A stretch of 64,000 bases of DNA from Streptomyces akebiae. GTDB taxonomy: Bacteria; Actinomycetota; Actinomycetes; Streptomycetales; Streptomycetaceae. The notes below the pieces were generated by a model. That model was not told the origin of the DNA. It saw nothing but the letters and a program-made list of their open reading frames with translations, and did not search any database. The stretch spans positions 7,378,001 through 7,442,000 of the forward strand of contig NZ_CP080647.1 in NCBI RefSeq assembly GCF_019599145.1, given 5' to 3'. This document shows positions 1 to 7,471 of the stretch, in pieces. Position 1 is the first letter of the stretch; each line of letters starts with the position of its first letter. The translations under genes were made by a program, and so were the position numbers.

Positions 1-252
1 GGCTACCTTGCCTCGCCCGCCGCCGCCCAGGTGAACGGCCAGCTCTTCGTCGTGCACGGCGGGATGGTGGCGATCGTCGAACGCCCGCGCGTGCAGGCCA
101 AGTTCGACACCAAGCAGGAGGCGTTCACGTACGACGAGCTGGACGGCCTGCTGACGCCGTACTACCTGGACCGACCGGAGGGCGAGACGTTCGCGGCGGC
201 GGAGGTGCTGGGACTGCGGCATGGGCCGACCGCTCAGCCACCGCGGCCTTGA
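1..252 (+). CDS. SDR-family oxidoreductase (3-oxoacyl-ACP-reductase-like), C-terminal part
   Basis: Only the last 83 codons are inside the window; the reading frame is open from base 1 to a TGA at 250-252. The residues read like the end of a short-chain dehydrogenase: a segment of the type LASPAAAQVNGQLFVVHGG is the usual post-catalytic strand and turn that closes the Rossmann fold, and it is followed by an actinobacterial C-terminal extension with a TYDELDGLL stretch. The catalytic Tyr/Lys and the NADP-binding glycines lie upstream of the window, so the substrate cannot be judged. A strong hairpin terminator follows 63 bases downstream. Confidence 0.6.
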   Translation, partial: GYLASPAAAQVNGQLFVVHGGMVAIVERPRVQAKFDTKQEAFTYDELDGLLTPYYLDRPEGETFAAAEVLGLRHGPTAQPPRP

Positions 253-314
253 CGGGGACGGAACGACGCGCGGACGGGGAGGTCCGGACTGGCAGGCTCC
301 GTGTCCCGAACAGG

Positions 315-349
315 GTCGGCCCCGCCCGTGGGTGACGGGCGGGGCCGAC
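315..349 (+). terminator. Intrinsic-type hairpin after the reductase gene
   Basis: Bases 315-329 and 335-349 are perfect reverse complements (15 bp) around the 5-base loop 330-334. There is no U-tract, as is common in Streptomyces. It sits between the end of the upstream reductase and a convergent small gene, so it may serve both. Confidence 0.7.
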
Positions 350-422
350 GCCGTCGTGTGGTCGGTTCCGGTGTCGAATTGACGTTTCTCCAGAGATGAC
401 CGGGAGGGAGTCGCGTCGCCGT

Positions 423-587
423 TCAGGCGGACGTCGTCGCCTCCGTGTGTTCGGCCGGCTTGCGGTGGCGTCCGCGAGGGCTCGTCTTCTCGGCTTCGTG
501 GGCCGAGATCTGACCCCGGTGCCTGCCGTGGCCTTCCGCCTCGTGAGGGTCGGCAGTGGGCGGCTGGGTGGTGTGCACGTCGCTCAT
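423..587 (-). CDS. Small hydrophilic Streptomyces protein of unknown function (54 aa)
   Basis: The ATG at 587-585 opens a 54-residue, strongly charged, His/Glu/Arg-rich protein (MSDVHTTQPPTAD start, HGRHRG and RGRHRKPAEH in the body). It has no transmembrane segment and no recognisable domain. Small proteins with an EAEGHGRHRGQ core are familiar from Streptomyces genomes, which is why this start was preferred over the upstream ATG at 722. A GGGGAA stretch lies a plausible distance upstream. Function unknown. Confidence 0.5.
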   Translation of the reverse strand: MSDVHTTQPPTADPHEAEGHGRHRGQISAHEAEKTSPRGRHRKPAEHTEATTSA

Positions 588-718
588 TGGAAGTGTTCCC
601 CGTCGAATGATCTTCTTATCGGCGGGTGATTTTAACGGGCCGCCCCGCTCGCCCCGAAGCCGCCCGAGCGCGTGTCGCCCGCACCCCGTCCACTTGGCCC
701 GCGGCCCCCACATCACCT

Positions 719-2257
719 TCACCCGACGGTCACCTCCTCGGGCACGCGCCCCTCCAACGGCGCCTGCTGCAAGGGCACGGGCCGGGCGGCGACCGGCACG
801 GCCGGCTCCCCGCCGGCCGTCGGCGCACCGGCCGACTGTGCACCGGCCGACTGTGCACCGGCCGACTGCGTATCGGCCGACTGTGCTCCGGCCGACACGG
901 CATCCGACGGGAAGTCACCCGAGGTTCCCGCCCCTGACGGTCCCGCCCCTGACGGTCCCGCCCCTGACGGTCCCGCCCCTGACGGTCCCGCCCCCGACGG
1001 TCCCGCCCCCGACGGTCCGGAACCGGGACGCGGTGCCCCCGCCCCGGCCACCCCCGCCCCGTCCCCGACCCCCTCCCGGGACTCCTCCGGAACCTCCTCC
1101 GGCTCCTCCGCCCAGGGCACCCCCACCCGAGCCACCCCGCACCGCACCACCCCCGTCGCGTACGGCAGGTGCAGCACGCCCTCTCGGCTCCACAGCCCGG
1201 CCCCCGCCAACCAGCCCTCCGGCGCGGGAAGATGGAGGAGCCGGCGGGCGGCCGGGCGCCAGACGCCGACCCAGCTGCCGCGCGGGCCGTCGACGCGCAA
1301 CGCGACCGCGCAGCTCTCGGGGGTGAGGATCTGGCCCGGCTGGATGGCGAACGGGGTGATGCGATGGCCCTCGGGCACCCGCAGGCACTCCGGGAAGCGG
1401 ACCGGGAGCGTACTGCCCAACACGCCCCAGCCGACCCGGTCGTGGCCGGGGGAGGGCGCGTCCGAGCGGATCAGGAGCAGTCCGCTGTCGGGGTCGGCGA
1501 GCAGCACCCGGTCGTTGCTGTCGTCCGCGATCTGCAACAGCGGCGAGACCGCGCCGCCCTCCTCCAGATCGACGACCACCGACTTCGTCCGGCCGCCCGA
1601 CTCCTGGTCCAGGGCGAGCAGCCGGCCCGCCGCGTCCAGCCAGACGCCGCCCGAGCAGCGGCCCGGCACCTGCGCCAGCAGCTCCGGCCCGAACGTTCCG
1701 CCTGCCACCAGCCACACCGCCGTCGCGTTCGGACTCAGGGCGAGGGCGTAGGCCCGCTCCCCGCACGGCGAGGGCGGCAGCAGCCGCATCCGGGTCGTCG
1801 GGTCGGGGCATTCGACCGCGCCGAGCGGGAGTTCGCCGGTGCCGGGTCCGGTGGGATAGAGGAGCGAGAACAGATGCAGGTCGGCGGCCACCCGGTGGAT
1901 GAGGACCCGGCCGTCGGTCAGGGGGAGCACTTCGGTGCCGGGCTCCTCGGGCTGGTTGCCGGGCAGGGGGACGGCGTACGGCTCGTGGCCGTCGAGGGTC
2001 CAGCGCTCGGGGAACCAGGACTCGCCGTCGAGCGCGAGCCGTGCCGCGTACGTCCCGTCGGCGGTGATCACACAGCCGGGCGGCGCGGGCTCGTCGATCA
2101 CATCGCCTCCGCCCGGGCCGCCGCCCCTGGTGTCGTACCTGTCCGAGCCGTCGCCGCCGCTCTCTCCGCTTCCCGGGCCGGCGTTCTTCCCGTCGCTCTC
2201 CCGTCCCGCGTCGTTCCCGTGGCCCGTGGTGGGGGAGGGGGGTGTACAGGCCGTCAT
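719..2257 (-). CDS. Hypothetical protein, propeller-like body with repeat-rich tail (512 aa)
   Basis: The start is the ATG at 2257-2255, with GGAGG about 9 bases upstream. The first ~60 residues are a Gly/Ser/Asp-rich disordered stretch. Residues ~65-400 contain repeated strand-turn segments (VLIHRVAADLHLFSL, RLLALDQESGG, DSGLLLIRSD) that look like beta-propeller blades, though no named family was recognised. The last ~110 residues are low-complexity: six tandem PSGAG-type pentapeptides encoded by a 15-base repeat, then SAGAQ-type repeats. No signal peptide or membrane segment is evident. The next gene (Nif3-like) is divergent. Confidence 0.6.
   Translation of the reverse strand: MTACTPPSPTTGHGNDAGRESDGKNAGPGSGESGGDGSDRYDTRGGGPGGGDVIDEPAPPGCVITADGTYAARLALDGESWFPERWTLDGHEPYAVPLPGNQPEEPGTEVLPLTDGRVLIHRVAADLHLFSLLYPTGPGTGELPLGAVECPDPTTRMRLLPPSPCGERAYALALSPNATAVWLVAGGTFGPELLAQVPGRCSGGVWLDAAGRLLALDQESGGRTKSVVVDLEEGGAVSPLLQIADDSNDRVLLADPDSGLLLIRSDAPSPGHDRVGWGVLGSTLPVRFPECLRVPEGHRITPFAIQPGQILTPESCAVALRVDGPRGSWVGVWRPAARRLLHLPAPEGWLAGAGLWSREGVLHLPYATGVVRCGVARVGVPWAEEPEEVPEESREGVGDGAGVAGAGAPRPGSGPSGAGPSGAGPSGAGPSGAGPSGAGPSGAGTSGDFPSDAVSAGAQSADTQSAGAQSAGAQSAGAPTAGGEPAVPVAARPVPLQQAPLEGRVPEEVTVG
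926..1015 (-). repeat. Six tandem 15-bp repeats inside a CDS
   Basis: Six consecutive 15-base units (tcccgcccctgacgg on the + strand, the last two with one C/T change) encode GPSGA pentapeptides in the minus-strand gene. A second short family (gccgactgtgcaccg) lies at about 830-880. Because the unit is a multiple of three, copy-number changes would keep the frame. Confidence 0.85.
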
Positions 2258-2451
2258 CGTTCGATCACCTCCGGCGACGAAGGTAGTTTTCGTACGCACA
2301 GACGTGGGACAACCCGCACCCCCTTCACACATAAGGGTGCTCGTCCGGCGATTCGCCTGAGGGAACGGCGACGGATGTGCTGGTCGCGAGGTCGCTGGTC
2401 AAGTGACCCGGGGCCGGTCGGGGACCGGAGCAGTGCGGGTAGCCTTTGTGC

Positions 2452-3327
2452 GTGCCCCGTCTGTCTGAAGTCATCGCCGCGCTCGACGCCCTCTGGCCGC
2501 CCGAGAGGGCCGAGGGGTGGGACGCGGTCGGCACGGTCTGCGGCGACCCCGACCAGGAGATCGGCCGCGTGCTGTTCGCCGTCGACCCGGTCCAGGAGAT
2601 CGTCGAGGAAGCGGTGAAGCTGGGCGCCGACCTGCTGGTGACCCACCACCCCCTCTATCTGCGCGGTACGACGACGGTCGCGGCCTCCACCTTCAAGGGC
2701 CGCGTCGTGCACACCCTCATCAAGCACGACATCGCGCTGCACGTCGCCCACACCAACGCCGACACCGCCGACCCGGGTGTCAGCGACGCCCTCGCCGGCG
2801 CGCTGGACCTCCGGGTCGTCGGCCCCCTCGTACCCGACCCCGCCGACCCCGCCGGGCGGCGCGGTCTCGGCCGCGTCTGCGAGCTGGACCATCCGTTGAC
2901 CGTACGGGAACTGGCCGCGCGGGCCGCCGAGCGGCTGCCCGCCACCGCGCAGGGCATCCGGGTCGCCGGCGATCCCGAGGCGCTCGTCCGCACGGTCGCC
3001 GTCAGCGGCGGCTCCGGCGACAGCCTCTTCGACGACGTACGCGCGGCCGGCGTCGACGCCTTCCTCACGGCGGACCTGCGCCACCACCCGGCCTCCGAGG
3101 CGGTCGCCCGCACCACGGAAGCCGCCCACACACCTCTCGCGCTGCTCGATGCCGCGCACTGGGCCACCGAATGGCCCTGGTGCGAGCTGGCCGCCGCCCA
3201 GCTCGACGAGATCTCCGACCGGGAGGGATGGGACCTGCGCGTCCACGTCTCCCAGACGGTCACCGACCCCTGGACCGCCCACGCGGCGTCCTCCACCGCC
3301 ACCGAAACACTGGGAGCCCCCAACTGA
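2452..3327 (+). CDS. Nif3-like dinuclear metal-centre protein (DUF34)
   Basis: A 291-residue protein with the Nif3/DUF34 signatures: an early WDAVG motif, the metal-binding LLVTHHPLY segment (~65-73), HVAHTNAD (~102-109) and a C-terminal LLDAAHWATEWP stretch supplying the last ligands. Family members are hexamers with two metal ions; the cellular role is unsettled (metal chaperone and GTP cyclohydrolase-like activity have been proposed). GTG at 2452 was chosen over TTG at 2446 because the family starts near MPRLSEVI. A TAGCCT box lies just before the start, so the transcript may be leaderless. The next gene overlaps by four bases (CTGA). Confidence 0.9.
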   Translation: MPRLSEVIAALDALWPPERAEGWDAVGTVCGDPDQEIGRVLFAVDPVQEIVEEAVKLGADLLVTHHPLYLRGTTTVAASTFKGRVVHTLIKHDIALHVAHTNADTADPGVSDALAGALDLRVVGPLVPDPADPAGRRGLGRVCELDHPLTVRELAARAAERLPATAQGIRVAGDPEALVRTVAVSGGSGDSLFDDVRAAGVDAFLTADLRHHPASEAVARTTEAAHTPLALLDAAHWATEWPWCELAAAQLDEISDREGWDLRVHVSQTVTDPWTAHAASSTATETLGAPN

Positions 3328-4067
3328 ACGCCGCGCCCGCCGACCAGATCCGACTCCTCGACGTCCAGGCCCTGGACGTACGCCTCCAGCAGCTCGCGCA
3401 CAAGCGCAGGTCGCTGCCCGAGCACGCCGAGATCGAATCGCTGACGAAGGACCACACCCAGCTGCGCGACCTGCTCGTGGCCGCGCAGACCGAGGAGAGC
3501 GACACCGCCCGCGAGCAGACCAAGGCCGAGCAGGACGTGGACCAGGTGCGCCAGCGCGCCGTCCGCGACCAGCAGCGCCTGGACTCGGGTGCCGTCTCCT
3601 CCCCGAAGGACCTGGAGAACCTGCAGCGCGAGATCGCCTCGCTCGCCAAGCGGCAGGGCGACCTGGAGGACATCGTCCTGGAGGTCATGGAGCGCCGGGA
3701 GTCCGTGCAGGAGCGGGTCGCCGAGCTGACCGAGCGGGTCGGTGCCGTCCAGGGGAAGATCGACGACGCGACCGCGCGCCGGGACGCCGCGTTCGAGGAG
3801 ATCGACGGCGAGGTGGCGACGGTGACGAAGGAGCGTGAGGTCATCTCCGCCTCGGTCCCCGCGGACCTCCTCAAGCTCTACGACAAGCTGCGCGACCAGC
3901 AGGGCGGCATCGGCGCGGCCAGGCTGTACCAGCGCACCTGCCAGGGCTGCCGCCAGGAGCTGTCGATCACCGACTTCAACGACGTCCGCAAGGCCTCGCC
4001 CGACACGGTCGTCCGCTGCGAGAACTGCGGCCGCATCCTGGTGCGTACGTCCGAGTCGGGCCTCTAG
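3324..4067 (+). CDS. Coiled-coil protein with C-terminal zinc ribbon
   Basis: 247 residues. Residues ~10-185 form a long, heptad-rich coiled coil full of Glu/Arg/Gln. The C-terminus carries a zinc ribbon of two CxxC pairs (CQGC and CENCG, about 30 residues apart). The family lies between the Nif3-like and RNase H genes in Streptomyces and is proposed to bind nucleic acid or act as a scaffold. The only start matching the family N-terminus (xNAAPADQIRLLDVQ) is a CTG at 3324 overlapping the Nif3 stop as CTGA. No in-frame ATG, GTG or TTG is close upstream, so rare CTG initiation coupled to upstream translation is inferred. Confidence 0.85.
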   Translation: MNAAPADQIRLLDVQALDVRLQQLAHKRRSLPEHAEIESLTKDHTQLRDLLVAAQTEESDTAREQTKAEQDVDQVRQRAVRDQQRLDSGAVSSPKDLENLQREIASLAKRQGDLEDIVLEVMERRESVQERVAELTERVGAVQGKIDDATARRDAAFEEIDGEVATVTKEREVISASVPADLLKLYDKLRDQQGGIGAARLYQRTCQGCRQELSITDFNDVRKASPDTVVRCENCGRILVRTSESGL

Positions 4068-4088
4068 AGGCGGCAAGGGGCTTTCGGC

Positions 4089-5600
4089 GTGCGGGAGTTC
4101 ATCGTCGAGGCCGACGGCGGTTCCCGGGGCAACCCGGGGCCCGCCGGCTACGGCTCCGTCGTCCTCGACGCGGTGACGGGCGAGGCGCTGGTCGAGGCCG
4201 CCGAGTACATCGGGGTCGCCACGAACAACGTCGCCGAGTACCGGGGCCTCATCGCGGGCCTGAAGGCGGCGCGGGAGCTCGACCCGGAGGCCTCCGTCCG
4301 GGTCCGTATGGACTCCAAGCTCGTCGTCGAGCAGATGTCGGGCCGCTGGAAGATCAAACACCCCGCCATGAAGCCGCTGGCCGCCGAGGCCGCGCGTATC
4401 TTCCCGCCCGGCCGTGTGACGTACGAGTGGATCCCGCGCGACCAGAACAAGCACGCCGACCGCCTGGCCAACGAGGCCATGGACGCGGGCAAGCGCGGCG
4501 AACAGTGGTCGGCCGCCGCGTCCACGGCGGACCTGGACACGCGCGCGGCACGCTCCGCCGCGGCCACCGCTGCGCCCGACCCGGCGGGGCCGCCCGGGGA
4601 CGCGGCCGCGGGTGCGGCGAGGGCGAGGGCGGCGCTGGCGGGGGGCCGGGGCGTTCCAGCCGACGCCCCCTCGTCGGGTGCTTCCCGCTCGGCTCCCTCG
4701 GCTTCCCCGGCTCCCCCGGCTCCCTCGGCTCCCTCGGCTCCCTCGGCTCCAAAGGCTTCCTCTGCGCCCGGCGCTCCCGTAGCCGAGGGCGCGGCTGATG
4801 CCGAGGGTGCGGCTGAAGCCGACGACGCGGCTGATGCCGGGGGCACGGCTGAAGCCGAGACCGTTGCCACGAGCGGGACTCGGACCGCCGCCAAGAACGC
4901 CGCCGACCTCCGCGCCGCCGGAAATGCCGCCGACCTCCGCGCCGCCAAGAACGTAGCCTCCGGCGCCCCCGACCTCGGCACGCCCGCAACGTTCGTGCTG
5001 CTCCGCCACGGCGAGACGCCCCTCACTCCCCAGAAGCGGTTCTCGGGGAGCGGTGGTTCGGACCCGTCCCTCTCCGAGGTCGGCCGGTACCAGGCCGAGC
5101 GGGTCGCCACGGCCCTCGCCGCTCGCGGCACGATCCAGGAGGTCGTGTCGTCGCCGCTGGCCCGCTGCCGGGAGACGGCGGCGATCGTCGCGGCCCGGCT
5201 CGGGCTGCGGGTCACCGTCGAGGACGGGCTGCGGGAGACGGACTTCGGCGCGTGGGAGGGCCTCAGCTTCGGCGAGGTGCGGGAGCGCTACCCGGACGAC
5301 ATGGACGCCTGGCTGGCCTCCCCGGACGCCGAACCCACCGGCGGCGGAGAGAGCTTCGCGGCCGTAGCCCGGCGCGTCGCCGCCACCAGGGACGCCCTGG
5401 TCGCGGCGCACCGGGGCCGCACGGTCCTGCTCGTCACGCACGTCACCCCGATCAAGACCCTCGTACGCCTGGCCCTCGGTGCGCCCCCGGAGTCCCTGTT
5501 CCGTATGGAACTGTCGGCGGCATCCCTGTCGGCCCTGGCGTACTACGCCGACGGCAACGCCACGCTCCGCCTCCTCAACGACACGTCACACCTGCGCTGA
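4089..5600 (+). CDS. Bifunctional RNase H / acid phosphatase (histidine phosphatase domain)
   Basis: 503 residues in two domains. The N-terminal ~140 residues are RNase HI-like, with the four acidic positions of the fold: ADGGSRGNPG, NNVAEYRGL, RMDSKLV and HADRLANEA. It is predicted to cleave RNA in RNA-DNA hybrids. Residues ~300-503 are a histidine phosphatase, with LLRHGE at 304-309 (phospho-accepting His307) and THVTPI near the end; a CobC-like alpha-ribazole phosphatase role is possible. The ~155-residue linker is low-complexity Ala/Ser/Pro with 9-base repeats near 4716-4755. The GTG start follows the zinc-ribbon stop by 21 bases. Confidence 0.9.
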   Translation: MREFIVEADGGSRGNPGPAGYGSVVLDAVTGEALVEAAEYIGVATNNVAEYRGLIAGLKAARELDPEASVRVRMDSKLVVEQMSGRWKIKHPAMKPLAAEAARIFPPGRVTYEWIPRDQNKHADRLANEAMDAGKRGEQWSAAASTADLDTRAARSAAATAAPDPAGPPGDAAAGAARARAALAGGRGVPADAPSSGASRSAPSASPAPPAPSAPSAPSAPKASSAPGAPVAEGAADAEGAAEADDAADAGGTAEAETVATSGTRTAAKNAADLRAAGNAADLRAAKNVASGAPDLGTPATFVLLRHGETPLTPQKRFSGSGGSDPSLSEVGRYQAERVATALAARGTIQEVVSSPLARCRETAAIVAARLGLRVTVEDGLRETDFGAWEGLSFGEVRERYPDDMDAWLASPDAEPTGGGESFAAVARRVAATRDALVAAHRGRTVLLVTHVTPIKTLVRLALGAPPESLFRMELSAASLSALAYYADGNATLRLLNDTSHLR

Positions 5601-6248
5601 ACGACGGTCACCCAGGCCCGCCGCCTCCCGCGCCAGCGCCTCGATCCGGGCCCAGTCCCGCGCGGCCACGGCATCGGCCGGCAGCATCCAGGTACCGCCC
5701 ACACAGCCGACGTTGGGGAGGGCGAGGTACTCCGGCGCGTTGACCGGCCCGACCCCGCCGGTCGGACAGAAGCGCGCGTGCGGCAGTGGCCCGGCGAGCG
5801 ACTTCAGATACGCCGTACCGCCCGCCGCCTCGGCCGGGAAGAACTTCATCTCCCGCACCCCGCGTTCGAGGAGCGCCACGACCTCCGACGCGGTCGAGAC
5901 CCCGGGCAGGAACGGCAGCCCGGACTCCCGCATCGCCCGCAGCAGCATGTCCGTCCACCCCGGGCTGACCAGGAAGCGCCCGCCCGCCGCGACGGAGTCG
6001 GTCACGTGCGTGGGGGTGATGACGGTACCCACGCCGACCACCGCTCCCGGAACCTCCGCCGAGATCGCCCGTACGGCATCCAGCGCGCCCGGCGTCCGCA
6101 GGGTCACCTCGATCGCCGGCAACCCGCCCGCGACCAGCGCCCGCGCGAGCGGCACGGCATCGGCGGGATCGTCGACGACGACCACGGGCAGGACGGGCGC
6201 CAGGTCGAGAACGGAGACGCGCGAGGACGGGGACGGGGATGAGGACAT
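5586..6248 (-). CDS. eda: KHG/KDPG aldolase family protein
   Basis: 220 residues with the class I aldolase features of 2-dehydro-3-deoxy-phosphogluconate / 4-hydroxy-2-oxoglutarate aldolase: the IEVTLRT strand carrying the catalytic Glu, GVGTVIT, and the Schiff-base Lys in EMKFFPAE. It would split KDPG to pyruvate and glyceraldehyde-3-phosphate, or the KHG equivalent. The start is the ATG at 6248. Its 3' end overlaps the convergent RNase H/phosphatase gene by 15 bases. An 8-base tandem repeat lies between it and yaaA. Confidence 0.88.
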   Translation of the reverse strand: MSSSPSPSSRVSVLDLAPVLPVVVVDDPADAVPLARALVAGGLPAIEVTLRTPGALDAVRAISAEVPGAVVGVGTVITPTHVTDSVAAGGRFLVSPGWTDMLLRAMRESGLPFLPGVSTASEVVALLERGVREMKFFPAEAAGGTAYLKSLAGPLPHARFCPTGGVGPVNAPEYLALPNVGCVGGTWMLPADAVAARDWARIEALAREAAGLGDRRSAQV

Positions 6249-6305
6249 GCCGTCATCCTGCCCGGGGTGAACAGCATGCACAACGCGCGTTGCGCATGTT
6301 GCAAT

Positions 6306-6398
6306 GGGGTGAGGGGGTGAGGGGGTGAGGGGTGAGGGGGTGAGGGGTGAGGGGGTGAGGGGGTGAGGGGGTGAGGGGGTGAGGGGGTGAGGGGGTGG
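6306..6398. repeat. Tandem 8-bp repeat (gggggtga)
   Basis: About eleven head-to-tail copies of gggggtga, two shortened to 7 bases, fill the space between the aldolase and yaaA genes. A repeat of this kind is likely to vary in copy number between strains. No coding role is apparent. Confidence 0.9.
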
Positions 6399-6402
6399 CG
6401 GG

Positions 6403-7185
6403 TCAGTGGACCTCGTCCACCAGCACATCCAAGGTCCACGCCCGCCCAGCTCCTGCCGGAGGCTCCACCTCCACCACGTATCCGAGGTCCCGCAGCGCCT
6501 CCACCAGCTCCGCCGGGCCCTTGGGGGCGATGCCGGCGGACAGCAGGCTCCGTATGATGCGGCCCTTGGTCGCCTTGTTGAAGTGGCTGACCACCTTCCG
6601 TGTGGGCGCGTGCAGCACCCGTACGGTCGCGGTCCGCCCGGCCACCTCGCCCTTCGGCTTCCACGCCGCCGTGTACGCCGAGGACCGCAGGTCGAGGACG
6701 AGCCCGTCGCCGGCGGCCTCGGGCAGCGCCGTCGCCATCGGCGTACGCCAGTGCGTGCCGAGCGCGCCCAGACCTGGGAGCTTCACGCCCATCGAGCAAC
6801 GGTAGGAGGGGATCCGGTCCGTCACCCGGACCGCGCCCCAGAGCCCCGAGAAGACCAGCAGCGAACGCGCCGCGCGCTGCTTGGCGGCGGTCTCCAGGGT
6901 GGCCAGGTCGAGGGCGTCGTAGAGCACACCGGTGTAGACCTGCCCGGCCGGCCGGGTGCCCGCCGTCAGCAGCTCCGCGTTCTTGGCGACCTCACCGCGC
7001 AGCCCCTCGCTCAGCCCGAGCACCTCACGCGCCTTGTCCTCGTCACCGGCGCACAACTCCACCAGCTCACCGATGACCGCCTCCCGCGCCCCGGTGAGCG
7101 CCGGCAGTGACAACCCCTCCAGCTTCAGGGGAGCGCCACCCGAGGAGGGTGCCTTGCCTTCGGACGGGGGCAGCAGGACGAGCAC
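6403..7185 (-). CDS. yaaA: Peroxide stress protein YaaA (DUF328)
   Basis: 260 residues, the usual family length, with the YaaA N-terminus LVLLPPSEGKA and the conserved VFSGLWGAVR, DRIPSYRCSMG and VVSHFNKATKGR segments. YaaA binds DNA and lowers free iron during peroxide stress in E. coli; the actinobacterial role is inferred from the family. GTG at 7185 is preferred because AAGGAG lies 5 bases upstream and the family N-terminus begins there; the longer open frame upstream runs through repeats. Confidence 0.9.
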   Translation of the reverse strand: MLVLLPPSEGKAPSSGGAPLKLEGLSLPALTGAREAVIGELVELCAGDEDKAREVLGLSEGLRGEVAKNAELLTAGTRPAGQVYTGVLYDALDLATLETAAKQRAARSLLVFSGLWGAVRVTDRIPSYRCSMGVKLPGLGALGTHWRTPMATALPEAAGDGLVLDLRSSAYTAAWKPKGEVAGRTATVRVLHAPTRKVVSHFNKATKGRIIRSLLSAGIAPKGPAELVEALRDLGYVVEVEPPAGAGRAWTLDVLVDEVH

Positions 7186-7300
7186 GGGTACTCCTTGTTC
7201 GCGGGGCTCCGCGACAGCGTACGGGGTGCGGGACCGACCGACGGCGCCCCGTCCGCCTGCCGTGCGGACGACGCCTCCCGTGGGGATGCCACCTGCCGCC

Positions 7301-7432
7301 GTGAAGCTACCCCGGCCGGGGAGCCTGCTGCCGTCGAAAAGCGATCCCGGTCGGGAAGCCTGCTGCTGTGAAGCGACCCCGGCCGGGACGCCTGCCGCTG
7401 TGAAGCAACCCCGGCCGGGAAACACCTGCCGT
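7301..7432. repeat. Four imperfect ~33-bp tandem repeats
   Basis: Degenerate copies of gtgaagcnaccccggccggg followed by a gcctgctgc-type tail begin near 7301, 7334, 7368 and 7400. They lie in the divergent spacer between yaaA and the RNB gene. No terminator or operator role can be assigned. Confidence 0.7.
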
Positions 7433-7471
7433 CGGGATGCCACCCGGCCCACCCCGCCCTACGCTCGTCCC

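Noticed and set aside
2655..5441. 928-codon minus-strand frame opposite Nif3, zinc-ribbon and RNase H genes
   Set aside because: The three plus-strand genes form a conserved cluster with clear motifs; the antisense frame is a composition artefact.
926..7432. Tandem repeats considered as CRISPR arrays (926-1015, 6306-6398, 7301-7432)
   Set aside because: The units are directly adjacent with no unique spacers, one set is coding, and no cas genes are present.
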